Made by a program: the position numbers and the translations under genes. From Neocallimastix lanati (nom. inval.) (Eukaryota; Neocallimastigomycota; Neocallimastigomycetes; Neocallimastigales; Neocallimastigaceae), in the NCBI GenBank assembly GCA_016946835.1, contig JACVTC010000096.1, forward strand, positions 310,001 through 330,000: 20,000 nucleotides of DNA, read 5' to 3'. Below are positions 1-9,116 of the stretch, one piece after another. The notes beneath the pieces were generated by a model. The model had not been told where the DNA came from, did not search any database, and was given only the letters and a program-made list of their open reading frames with translations. Within the stretch, counting starts at the first letter, position 1. Every line of letters begins with the position of its first letter.

Positions 1-2
1 TA

Positions 3-65
3 GGTAGTAAAGAAGCAGCCGAAAGACTAAAGCAACTTCAATCTATTGCCTACCATCAATTTTAA
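3..65 (+). CDS. C-terminal end of a gene cut by the window edge
   Basis: The third plus-strand frame is open from the left edge to a TAA at 63-65 and reads 20 residues, ending in AERLKQLQSIAYHQF. The composition (Glu, Ala, Lys, Gln, Leu, likely helical) and the higher GC than the AT-only sequence that follows at once mark it as coding. The TAG just before the frame could be the end of an intron, so the first one or two codons are uncertain. The family cannot be identified from so short a piece. Confidence 0.5.
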   Translation, partial: GSKEAAERLKQLQSIAYHQF

Positions 66-257
66 ATAATAATCATATATTTAAATTTAAATAATTAAAT
101 AATTTAAAGAAACAAATAGATAAGCAAATGAAGAGAAAAAAAAATAAAATAAAATAAAATAATATTCTAAAAATTCTAAAATTAATAATAGCTATGTATT
201 TTATTTAAATATTTAAATAATTCTCAATTAAAATTTATTTTTTTTTTTTTATCTTTT

Positions 258-300
<43 letters not shown>

Positions 301-1194
301 ACATTAAAGAATAGAATCTATTTATTGATTTAACATTTTTTTTTTTTTATTTTTTATTTTTTATTAAATTAAAAATTTATATATAATTTATAAATTAATG
401 AATAAAATTTAAACATTTTAAAAATTAATTATTATACCAATAATAATGATAATAATAATAATTTTGTATTAACCTTTTCTTTTTTTTAAAAGAAAAAAAA
501 GTTAAAAAATAAAATATTATCTTCAAATAATTAACCATTAACCATTAACAATACTATACTAAAATTTTATTTTATTTTATTTTATTTTATTATTTTATTT
601 TATTTTATTGTATTTTATTGTATTTTATTGTATTTTATTGTATTGTATTGTTTTATTTTATTTTATTTTATATTTATTTATTTTATTTTACATTTTTTTT
701 ATTTTATTTTATTTTATATATTACATTCAATAGTAATAACGTATATTATATATTTTTTTATATTTTTATTTTACATGATTTTATGATATGTGAAGGAAAT
801 AATACAAAAAAATATATAAATATAACAACTGTATTGTTAATACTAATTTTTTTTTTTTTTTTAAAAAAAAAAATTTTAAAAAATGAATCTTTTTCTATAA
901 ACATTAATATTTACATAAAGTAAAAGTTTTGGTTTTTAATTCCAATTTTTGTTACGAGATATTATTGATTTTATATGTGGAAAAAAAAAAAAAATTAAAA
1001 TTTATATTTTTATTTTCTTTTATGCATTTTATGTCTTTCTTTTTCTTAAATATAAAAATATAAAAGAAGAAAAAATACATATGTGTATATAAAAGATGAA
1101 TTTTATAACTTCAAAAACAATAATATAATAAAATTTATATAATGAATTAAACTATATATAATTGTTCGATTTAAGTCACGTTGATTTAAAGTAA

Positions 1195-1225
<31 letters not shown>

Positions 1226-1449
1226 ATGAATTAAAAAAAAAATAATACAATATTGAAAATATATATATAATATATATTAAATAATAAGGAATTTGGGAAA
1301 GCAATTAATATTCAAATAGATTAGCTAATCTATCTTGTATAGATTATATTCATAGTTTTAAATAAAAAAAAAAAAAAAAAAAAACTATAAATATTAAAAT
1401 TGTTAATAATTATATTATAATATCTTTAATTATAAATAGTATTATTTCT

Positions 1450-1483
<34 letters not shown>

Positions 1484-1500
1484 TCTTTACTTTTATGAAT
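66..1500. other. Gene-free AT-rich spacer between convergent genes
   Basis: This stretch lies between the stop of the plus-strand partial gene and the stop of the minus-strand IF1-like gene, so it holds both 3' ends. It is almost purely A and T, with a run of about 40 A at 257-298 and a T run at about 1450-1480 just past the IF1-like stop. An open frame at 618-923 is only a translation of TTTTA repeats (Phe, Tyr, Ile, Leu) and is not a gene. AATAAA-like words are everywhere, so no single poly(A) signal can be picked. Confidence 0.6.
563..720. repeat. TTTTA/TTTTATTG pentamer-octamer array
   Basis: Tandem TTTTA units run from about 563. TATTTTATTG variants lie in the middle (about 605-645), and plain TTTTA units resume to about 715. 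It is a simple-sequence repeat that leaves long open frames by chance. Confidence 0.8.
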
Positions 1501-2151
1501 TTAAGGTTTTCTAGTTGAAATAAATTTTTCTTTTAATTTTTCTAAACGTTCTTGATTTTGTGGTTGATGGGCAAAAGCACTAGCTCTAGAATTTTGCATA
1601 TCTGAAGAAAGTTTTAATTTTCTAGAATTTAAAACTGGATTATTATAAAATGTTTGACTACTGTTCTTTAAAAGTTCAGCTTTTTCTGAAAGTCGAAGTG
1701 GAGATTGTCTAACTTGGAAACGAACACCCTTGGTATTAAATGCAGGATTAAAATTCATAGATTTAGCAACCTTTAATGGTGTGGCTGCTTGATGTTGACT
1801 TGCAAATGCCATAGCATCTTTTGCTGCTAACTTTTTCTTAATGATTTTTAATAATTCTCTATCTTTATTATAAATCCATTGCTCTTCCATTGCTGCTTCT
1901 TTTTGAGCAAACATACCCCTTCCACCTGTACTAACAAAACGTTGTTGATGTCCTTCAAACGTATTATAAGCATTTTGAACCATTCTTGGATAATAAGGTG
2001 AACTGAAATAGTTTGAAGTTATTCTACTACCATTTTCATTAGCGACCGTAGTATAATTATTAACCGTTGTAGCTGTAGCTTTCGTATTTATAGTTTGATA
2101 TTTTGAACGTAAACCGTTAAAAGCAGTAGTAAAAAGTTTATTTCTATTCAT
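1501..2151 (-). CDS. IF1-like (F1-ATPase inhibitor) organellar protein, long form
   Basis: This is an intronless frame of 216 residues. The start is the first ATG after an in-frame stop. Residues 1-38 contain five basic and no acidic residues and many Thr, Asn and Ala, like a mitochondrial/hydrogenosomal presequence. An RFVST motif at 71-75 resembles a processing site. Residues 75-112 resemble the inhibitory region of IF1: a Gly-rich lead-in (GGRG), then MFAQKEAAMEEQW, then a basic amphipathic helix with [15 protein letters not shown]1 proteins show the same order (Gly-rich, F-x-K-x-E-x-A-x-E-E, helix with E-x-L). IF1 binds F1-ATPase at low pH and blocks ATP hydrolysis. The protein is about twice the usual IF1 length, and the 100-residue C-terminal part, rich in Ser, Asn, Gln and Lys, has no family I recognise. 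The coding nature is firm; the IF1 call is moderate and rests on one motif. Confidence 0.72.
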   Translation of the reverse strand: MNRNKLFTTAFNGLRSKYQTINTKATATTVNNYTTVANENGSRITSNYFSSPYYPRMVQNAYNTFEGHQQRFVSTGGRGMFAQKEAAMEEQWIYNKDRELLKIIKKKLAAKDAMAFASQHQAATPLKVAKSMNFNPAFNTKGVRFQVRQSPLRLSEKAELLKNSSQTFYNNPVLNSRKLKLSSDMQNSRASAFAHQPQNQERLEKLKEKFISTRKP

Positions 2152-2514
2152 TATTATATCTTTGATGAATTGTTCTAAAATAACACTAAATTATTGATTT
2201 CTTTAAGATTTATTTAATTGATTTTTATTTATTTATTAAATTTAAATAATATTTAGTTATTGCTATACTATTAATTTTTTTGTTTTGGCACTTATTTTTA
2301 TATAAATTTCTTTTTATCTTTTTAACAAATTTTCCTAAATTTTATTAAGAAATAAAAAAAAAAAATAATAAAAATAGTCTATTATCTATTATCTATCTAT
2401 AAGGTTTATTTTAAAATTAAAATTATAAAATTATAAAATATATAATAATAATAATAATTAAATAATTAAATAATTTAATATTAAATTATATGAATATATA
2501 TTAACTATTTATTA
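2152..2514. other. Upstream region of the IF1-like gene
   Basis: This AT-only sequence contains the presumed promoter and 5' UTR of the minus-strand IF1-like gene. I see no TATA element that stands out from the background, no upstream ORF of note and no RNA gene. Confidence 0.4.
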
Positions 2515-2805
2515 TAATAAATACTCTTAACTAATAATAATTAATTATTAATAAACTATTATTTAATTATAATTATTTAATTATTTAATTATTTATTAAT
2601 AAATACTCTTTTTATTATTTATTATTTATTATTTATTAATAAATACTCTTTTTATTATTCAATTATTATTTATTAATAAATACTCTTTTTATTATTTATT
2701 ATTTATTATTTATTATTTATTATTTATTATTTATTATTTATTATTTATTATTTATTAATAAATACTCTTATTATTATTTATTATTTATTATTTATTATTT
2801 ATTAT
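2515..2805. repeat. Compound minisatellite with a TAATAAATACTCTT core
   Basis: The word TAATAAATACTCTT, or its first twelve bases, recurs at about 2518, 2598, 2638, 2674 and 2757. The copies are separated by expanded TTATTTA units of variable number. The regular core with variable spacers suggests slippage of TTATTTA inside an older tandem repeat. Confidence 0.75.
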
Positions 2806-4551
2806 TCTATGATTTAATAATTATTACTTTTTGTCATTTGTAATATATAGTTATGTCTTATAAAAATTAAACAATTGCCATGTTTTTAACCACACTATCA
2901 ATTATGGGTACCACATTTTTACCCAAGTTTTAATATAATGTTTTATAATAATAATATTAGTAATAATAAATGAGTAATAATAAATAATAAATAATAATAA
3001 AAAAGGTTTTACCAAAAAAAAAAAAAAAGTCACCATCCTTTTTGTGCATGTCAAATGACAGAAATAAACTTTATTTATAATAGATTATGAATATATTATG
3101 AATATATTATAGAATATATATAGAATATATATAATGATTACATTATGTATATTAAAAACAATTAATAGAACGAATAGCATGATAGAATGTAATAATATTT
3201 TAATTAATGTATGTATTTGCATGTGATTAAAAATTTATTTTTATTTTTATTTTTCATTAAATCAAATTTTTTATGTTAAGTTCAAAAATTAACCAAATTT
3301 GGTAAATATAATTAATAATTAATCCGATAAAAAAAAAAAAAAAAAAGATGTTAAGAAAGAAAGAAAGAAAAAAAGAATTAACAGAGAGTAATGTAAAGAA
3401 TATAAAGATCATAAAAAAAAAAAGAAAAATAAATAATTAATAAAGTTAAACTAATTTTATACGCATTATTATTAGTATTTTAAATATTATTAATGTTATA
3501 TAAATAAAAGATGGATTTATACTTTGAATATCTTTTTATATTTATATTTATGTAGATATGAATTGAAAGTACTCAAAAATTCTGTTAATTGTTATTTTAA
3601 TAATTAAAAATTTTTTATTAAAGTATTTTTTTTTATTGTAAAAATAAAATATTTATTAAAATTATTATCAATTTTAACTTTTATATAAATTAATTATTGT
3701 ATAAACTTTTTTTTTTACTTAATTATATATAAAGGAATTGTTTTTAAAATTATATTTTATTATTATTTTAATCATTTAAAAATATTTAATATTTTATTAT
3801 TATTTTAAAGGGACTCTATGAATTGCTCAAAAAGTATGGTTACACAGGCTTAAGTTTGGTTTAAATTTATTTATTTAAATTTTAATTAATTATTTATTTA
3901 ATTATTATATATTTATTTATTATTTATTTATTTATTATATATTTATTTTATTTATTATTTGATTTTTTAAAATTTAAATATTTAATTATTTAAAAATTTA
4001 TTTGATATTTATAAAATTTTAAAAAATTAAATAGCTTTTAATGATTGACAATATATTATGATTAAATTGAAATATATGTTTTACAATTTAATTTTTATTT
4101 TTTTTTAAATCTTTCATAAGAAAAGTATTAACTATTAAATATAAAAAATGAAAATTAAATAAAAAAATTCGATATATATAAATAAAATAAAATAAAAAAT
4201 AAGAATGAAAAGAGAGAAAAAAAAAAAAGAACAAAAAATATTTATTCCTTAACCACTTAATACAAATGGAATTTTAATGCTCTTTAATAAAATAATAATA
4301 AGCTTTCTATTTAGTATGTTTTATTGATTTCTAATGTAACTATTAAATAATTGTTAAATATTTATTCTTATTAAACATTTCATTATTAATTATAATTATT
4401 TCTAGATAATATAAATGCTAACTCCATAGACATACTGACCTAATAGTATTATCTATTATAGCAAATCTGTATCTTATTGATTTGGTTAAATTATCAATAC
4501 ATTTATTATACATATAGTATTATAATTTATACAATGACTAGAATGTAAAAA

Positions 4552-4594
<43 letters not shown>

Positions 4595-5672
4595 TTACTA
4601 ATAATCATTAATATTAGCTAAAAACATGTAAATTTTCAGAATGATCATATCTGATATGAAACAAATACTTGATGTATTTATACTAAATAAATATAGTTGT
4701 AATATATAATTATGTAATGCAATCTTAATATAATCAATCATTGAATATTACATATAATAATTCAGAGTTAACATTGCTTAGTAATAATAATTTGTATATA
4801 AAAAGAAAAAATAAAAAAAATATTAATGAAATAGTAGTTTAGAATATGTTTCTTGATATTTTTTTAGAAGGGTTAAGAGAAGTGCTATTGTTATTTCTTT
4901 TATTATAAAAATAAATATAAATGTTTAAATAAAAATAAATAATTTGTATAAAAAAAATAAATTAATAAAAATAAATAAATAAATTTAAAAATAGATAAAT
5001 GTATAAATAAATAAATAAATAAATAAATAACAATAAATCATAATATAAATAATTGTAAAACCTCAAGATGCTCTTGCTTTTACACTCTTGTCATAAATTA
5101 ATATATATAAAAATAAATGAATAGAAATCAAAATCATAAATAAATAAATAAATTAAAAATAAGAGGTATTGAATTATTAAAATGATTTAATAAGTACAAA
5201 AAAGTGTAAAAAAATATATATATTTATTATAATATATAGTTATAAAAAAAAGATAAAAAATCTTCTATTCTTTTATATATATATATTTATTTTTTTATTT
5301 TATTTTATTTTATAACTATAAAAAACATTCTATAAATATTAGATATTATTATTGTAATAATGGATAAAAGTTTAATTAAAATATTCACTTTATTAGCATT
5401 GAGTGTCCTAATATTTATTTGAATATATTTATATTGATTTTTTTTTTAACCTTCATTCATCTTTAGCCATAGATATATTATTTACTATTAACTTTTTATC
5501 TATATATTATTATAAAGTAATTTCTTTAAATAATATATATATATATATATATTTTACAACTAATTCAATCAATTAAACCTCGTCTCTTGAAAATATGATT
5601 GTTTTTTAATTCTAATTTTTTATTTTATATATATATAAATATATATTATTATAATTTTTTTTTTTTTATTAT
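2806..5672. other. Gene-free spacer
   Basis: Mostly AT low complexity. Less extreme patches occur at 2870-2935 (with a TGGGTA...TACCCA mini-hairpin at 2904-2925), 3030-3060, 3808-3864 (see separate entry), 4410-4515 and 4620-4790. A 31-codon minus-strand frame with its own ATG (4513 to 4418, starting MYNKCIDNLTKSIRYRF) has protein-like composition, but nothing extends it. A run of 40 A lies at 4553-4592. I find no gene I can defend here. Confidence 0.5.
3808..3864 (+). pseudogene. Isolated exon-like relic
   Basis: In otherwise AT-only DNA, a GC-richer patch of about 55 bases follows an acceptor-like sequence (TATTATTTTAAAG). It reads 18 codons to a TAA, with protein-like composition (KGLYELLKKYGYTGLSLV). 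No upstream exon, start codon or downstream continuation is visible, so it may be the last exon of a lost gene or chance. The product is not recognised. Confidence 0.22.
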
Positions 5673-5865
5673 TAAATTGAGATTTCTATTTTGTTGGGAA
5701 GTGGAACTATTTCTTCAAAAATTAATATATTTCAGTCAAATTGTCCAATTGTTGGCTCTTTTAATAGTTATATCTTTGATTATACAACTAGATTTTAAAG
5801 TAATTTTATTGAAAATTTTTCTATCCTTTATTATAATGGATTGACTATAAAATTATCATTGTTAT
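5673..5865 (+). pseudogene. Unidentified coding-like relic with an in-frame stop
   Basis: The longer open frame here reads as a hydrophobic run. Another plus-strand frame has a more protein-like composition: LLGSGTISSKINIFQSN, then CPIVGSFNSYIFDYTTRF, one TAA, and a further twenty-odd codons (SNFIENFSILYYNGLTIK). The balanced Ser, Gly, Asn, Asp and Thr content suggests an old protein-coding piece. I do not recognise the family, and chance cannot be excluded in DNA with this composition. Confidence 0.25.
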
Positions 5866-5891
5866 TTTATTTATCAAAAAAAAAAAAAAAT

Positions 5892-6033
5892 AGAATGTAA
5901 AATTTTTTGGTATAAAAAGAGTAGTATATCCAAACATCCCTATTAATTCTTTTAATTGATAGTATTCTTTTAATAGGTTTTAAGTGGTTCAGTGTGTGCT
6001 CTATTTTTTGCTTTAAATATATCCAAGGGACAT
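5892..6033 (-). pseudogene. Ty3/gypsy reverse transcriptase C-terminal scrap
   Basis: One minus-strand frame, interrupted by four stops, reads SLGYI, stop, SKK, and later NLLKEYYQLKELIGMFGY followed by TTLFIPKNF. Gypsy-type reverse transcriptases end their palm/thumb with F-L-G-[HY]-[IV]-V-S-x-x-G-I, then about thirty residues later L-x-x-F-L-G-[LM]-x-x-Y-Y-R-x-F-I-x-x-F. Both motifs are visible at about the right spacing and in the same frame. That supports an inactive remnant despite its short length. No RNase H or protease is seen around it. It lies to the left of the integrase remnant, which is the wrong order for one intact gypsy element on this strand. Confidence 0.4.
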
Positions 6034-6590
6034 AATATTTTAAAAAAAAAAAAAAAAATTATTTAGTTACTTTAGTATCAGACTTCTACAAAATAAAATT
6101 TTTAATTATTATTTTAAAATCTATAAATAGAATATTCTATTTTCTTAAAATAAATTTTATAAATTGGAATATTCTATAGTATTTTTTTTTCAATTACTCA
6201 CAGAATAATAAATAAATAAATAAATAAATATTAAAATAAATAAATTTTAAAATAAATAAATATTAAAATAAATAAATAGATAAATGAATAAAAAGATAAA
6301 TAAATAAATGGATAAATAAATGGATAAATAAATAAATAATAAAAAATGTTGCATTTTGGAAAATGTTGATGTTTAAAAATTATAATAAAATATCCAAAAT
6401 AGCAAAGAAATATAAATTATTTATAAATTATTTATTTATATTTCTTGTTATTTTGGATTTAATTTCATTATATTCAATGACATGAATATTCCGTTTCTTG
6501 TGAAACTTCATTAAATATACTTTTTGGTTTTATATACCCAAAGGAATCGAACTTTTTTTTTTTTTTTTTTTTTTTTTTAATTAACTCCTT
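6034..6590. other. Spacer between the two gypsy remnants
   Basis: Contains an 18-bp perfect palindrome around AATAGAATATTCTATT (about 6126-6143), a TAAATAAA/GATAAATA array at about 6207-6339, the inverted repeat described separately, and a T run of about 28 at 6551-6578 directly beyond the integrase stop. No ORF of interest. Confidence 0.5.
6391..6459. repeat. Imperfect inverted repeat (hairpin)
   Basis: The left arm at about 6391-6415 (TATCCAAAATAGCAAAGAAA...) is matched by the reverse complement of 6435-6459 (...TTTCTTGTTATTTTGGAT), with one substitution and one or two single-base gaps. The AT-rich loop is about 19 bases. It is too biased in composition to name as a transposon end, but the matched TCCAAAATA/TATTTTGGA ends are not simple sequence. 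Confidence 0.5.
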
Positions 6591-7259
6591 TTACGTTTTG
6601 TTGTCGATATAGATGTGTACATTTCTCTCAGCTATTTCACCAATGTAAATATCGCAAATACAAGCAGTATTATAATTCATTTGAACAATTCTAAAAGGAC
6701 CAGTGTTAAAAGGGATCTGATCTAACTTTCTTCTTGAGAAATTTCAAACTAAAACTAAGTCCCTTGGTTCAAAAGCAGTATTCATATATTTTTGTTGTTT
6801 TCTTCTATTTTCCCATAATTTGTTAGCATTATCAATATTAGCGGTGGCTTCCATAATCCATTTATGATGAGTTGTAAATTTTCTTACTAAATATTCATCA
6901 AAGATTTCATTTACATTTATATCATTATATGCAATTGTTAATTTCGAATGGTTGTAGATCAGTTCTACCATATAAGAATTCAAAACTAGATAATTTTGTA
7001 ACTTCACTTTTGCAAGTTCTTAAGGCCCATAAAGCAACTGGAAAGATTTCATCCCAATTCTTTTCTGTTCCTCCAAGTAGTCTAATATATTTTATAATTT
7101 CTCTATTTCTATTTTCAACTTGGCCATTACTTTCAGGATAGTAAGTACTGATGTAATGAACATAAACATTATATAAATCTAAAAATTCTTTTGTGGCATT
7201 GGAAGTATCAACTTCTTTTTTCAAGATAATGATAATAAACTTATTATATTTTAAAAATT
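6591..7259 (-). pseudogene. Ty3/gypsy retrotransposon integrase, degenerate
   Basis: The frame from about 7259 holds the second half of a retroviral-type integrase core. It includes YISTYYPESNGQVENRN, the region with the last catalytic Glu (SNGQVE), then WDEIFPVALWALRTC and SSFEFLYGRTDLQP, the family's (W)A.RT....SPFELLYGR block. Near 6925-6935 the frame ends in TAATGA and the reading continues one base over through FDEYLVRKFTTHHKWI and NRRKQQKYMNT to FEPRDLVLV. There a TGA at 6744-6746 stands where a Trp-like residue would be. The same frame then continues through RRKLDQIPFNTGPFRIV, a GPF/Y-type C-terminal domain, to a TAA at 6591. The zinc-binding HHCC part and the first catalytic Asp residues are missing upstream. 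One frameshift plus one stop imply fairly recent decay. Confidence 0.85.
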
Positions 7260-7597
7260 CCCTTCTTCTTGTTTAAAAAGAGAGGAAGAATTTTCATTTC
7301 AATAAGGTTTTATATTCAGTACATTTATATATTTTAGAATTATCTTTTTTTTTTTTTTTTTCTTTTTAATGAAAAATTAAATTGTATATGTTTTTTTTTT
7401 TTTTTTTATGTTAATAATGTGTCCTTTTCCTTCATTCATTTTACCTATTTCAATATTCATAGTTTCTTTTGTTTATAATAAAAATATTTTTAATTATATA
7501 TTTAAAAAAATTTTTTTTTTTTATAGTAGCAATTATTGCGAACTTTAATCTTTATTTAATTATTCTTTTATAAAATACATGAATACTTTTAATTTTA

Positions 7598-7633
<36 letters not shown>

Positions 7634-7788
7634 ACAGAATTAATAAAATAAAATAAATAAATATTATTTGTCCAATTCGAACATAAAAATATTTGAAATA
7701 GTAACCGTGAAATAAAAAGTAATAATAAAAAATAAAGTGTATAAATAAATTCAAAAAAAAAGTTCATAGTCAACCAAACCTCACCTCC
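7260..7788. other. Low-complexity spacer within the retroelement remnants
   Basis: T runs at 7347-7362 and 7391-7406 and a run of about 31 A at 7601-7631 dominate. Minus-strand frames here are translations of poly-T. A short open minus-strand stretch at about 7405-7460 reads MNIEIGKMNEGKGHIIN and could be more retroelement debris upstream of the integrase. That is weak. Confidence 0.4.
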
Positions 7789-7911
7789 TTAAGGATTAGG
7801 GTTTGAATGGACTATCTGAAAGAAATTATGGTCTTCTCCTTCAGAGGCATTGGCCCTGCTAGCCTGTCTTACTATATTTTCAGCATTGATGCTCCTGGTT
7901 AGTTTGCGCTT
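7789..7911 (-). pseudogene. Coding relic, probably retroelement-derived
   Basis: In a relatively GC-rich block (about 7765-7915), one minus-strand frame is open for 40 codons, with clear protein-like composition (KRKLTRSINAENIVRQASR, then ANASEGEDHNFFQIVHSNP), and ends in TAA. It lies downstream on the same strand as the LINE-type endonuclease remnant, so it may be from the region that follows the endonuclease in such elements. I do not recognise a motif that would prove it. It has no start and is not a functional gene. Confidence 0.35.
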
Positions 7912-7974
7912 ATATAGATAAAAAATAAAATGTTTGTAAAAAGTTAAGTAAAATCAAAAAAAAAAAAAATTTTT

Positions 7975-8035
7975 TTTTAATTAATCATAGAAAATTTAAT
8001 GTAATAAAGAATAAAAAAATAAGTTCAAAAGTTAA
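7975..8035. repeat. Dispersed repeat, copy 1 (second copy at 17088-17150)
   Basis: The segment around TTAATTAATCATAGAAAATT, followed by TAATGT-AATAAA-AATAAAAAA-TAAGTT, is shared with 17088-17150, with only a few substitutions and single-base gaps over about 55 bases. Here it lies just downstream (minus strand) of the LINE-type endonuclease remnant, within the element's apparent extent. Confidence 0.7.
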
Positions 8036-8132
8036 AAAAAAATTTTTGGTGTGATGTATACCTTGTGTAGTGACATGATCACTAGTTAAATCTAAAATAA
8101 AAAAACAAAGAAGTGTCATCTTTTTTTTTTTT

Positions 8133-8370
8133 TTAAAAAATAGATAAAAGGATAAGAGGGAAGTGGTCAGAAATATCATGGAATGTACTACAAACAGATA
8201 CCTTATTAACGTATTCCTTCATTTTACAATTAAATAAAAAACATGATCAATACAGCACAAGACGATCTACCATCCCGAGCCCATGTGAAATCGAGACCTA
8301 AACAAGATATCCTTATTCCTTTTTTATAATTTAAATCAATAATGTCTACATCTCTTCTATCGAGAAGGAA
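8133..8370 (-). pseudogene. LINE-type AP endonuclease (EEP domain) remnant
   Basis: A 46-codon minus-strand frame (8370 to a TAA at 8230) reads FLLDRRDVDIIDL, then LGLDFTWARDGRSSC. A shift at about 8250 brings IDHVFYL into register. A third frame (8222 to 8133) reads KVSVCSTFHDISDHFPLI. The order D-x-x-D-L, then (F)TW-x-R-x-G-R-S-S-x-I-D-x-[VI]-F, then S-D-H-x-P-L is that of the endonuclease of non-LTR retrotransposons. In these enzymes the final Asp-His pair is catalytic and the IDH/IDY segment helps position DNA. At least two frameshifts make it inactive. The N-terminal half (the N and E metal-binding motifs) and the reverse transcriptase are not found nearby. The match rests on motif order and spacing. 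Confidence 0.7.
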
Positions 8371-8588
8371 GTTATATCATCATCAGTACCACGTCACATA
8401 TATATTTACACACTGATTATTCAGAAAATTACTTAAAATTACTACGATTTTCACCAAATTAAACTATTCACTAAATTAGTAATAACGATATTATAATTTT
8501 CACTATCAATAATATTACTATTTCTATTTTCAATTAATTATTGATAATCATCCACTATTAACCCTCATCCTCAATTCATTATAAATAA

Positions 8589-8675
<87 letters not shown>

Positions 8676-8709
8676 AAAATATTAAATATTATATGAACAT
8701 TAACTCTTT

Positions 8710-8740
<31 letters not shown>

Positions 8741-9116
8741 TTTAATTTGTTTATTAGATTTGGTTTAATTTATATTTTTATTTTATTAATAATTATGTTG
8801 ATTTTTATTTTTTATTATTATTATTATAATTATTATTATTATTATTTTAATTTTTTTTTTAAAAAAAAATAATATATATATATATATTATTAAGTAAAAA
8901 TTTAAAAATAAAATATATTTTTTTTTTTTATTTTATTTTCTTATTTAATATTTAATATATATATATATATACATAGTAATAAATAATTAATAGATAATGT
9001 GTTTATTTTGAAAATATATATATATTTTCTTTTTATTATTTATTTATTGGTATTTAAATAATGAAATGATGATTTTAAATGATATTAAGTAATGAATAAA
9101 AGTTCATTCATTAAAT
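8371..9116. other. Spacer with simple repeats, 3' flank of the FKBP gene
   Basis: From 8371 to about 8420 a little more decayed endonuclease-side sequence may remain. Beyond that there are TAAA, ATT and AT arrays and a T run at 8711-8739. The right end holds the 3' UTR of the FKBP gene. No gene is seen. Confidence 0.5.
8588..8676. repeat. (TAAA)n microsatellite
   Basis: About 22 almost perfect copies of TAAA in a row. Confidence 0.9.

Noticed and set aside
618-923. 101-codon plus-strand open frame
   Set aside because: Translation of TTTTA repeats followed by A runs; only Phe, Tyr, Ile, Leu, Lys and Asn; no domain.
4418-4513. 31-codon minus-strand frame with ATG
   Set aside because: Composition is protein-like, but it is too short, has no homologue I know and no splice partners; stops lie close upstream.
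6535-6550. tRNA T-loop or B-box-like sequence (reverse complement GTTCGATTCC)
   Set aside because: The stem pairs poorly, poly-A lies where the rest of a tRNA should be, and no acceptor or anticodon arm forms.
7552-7773. Minus-strand hydrophobic frames (64 and 73 codons)
   Set aside because: They cross a poly-A/T run read as poly-Phe; composition is that of the DNA, not of a membrane protein.
7985-8179. 64-codon minus-strand frame across the dispersed repeat
   Set aside because: It overlaps the LINE endonuclease frame and is mostly Phe/Leu from T runs; kept only as part of the element remnant.
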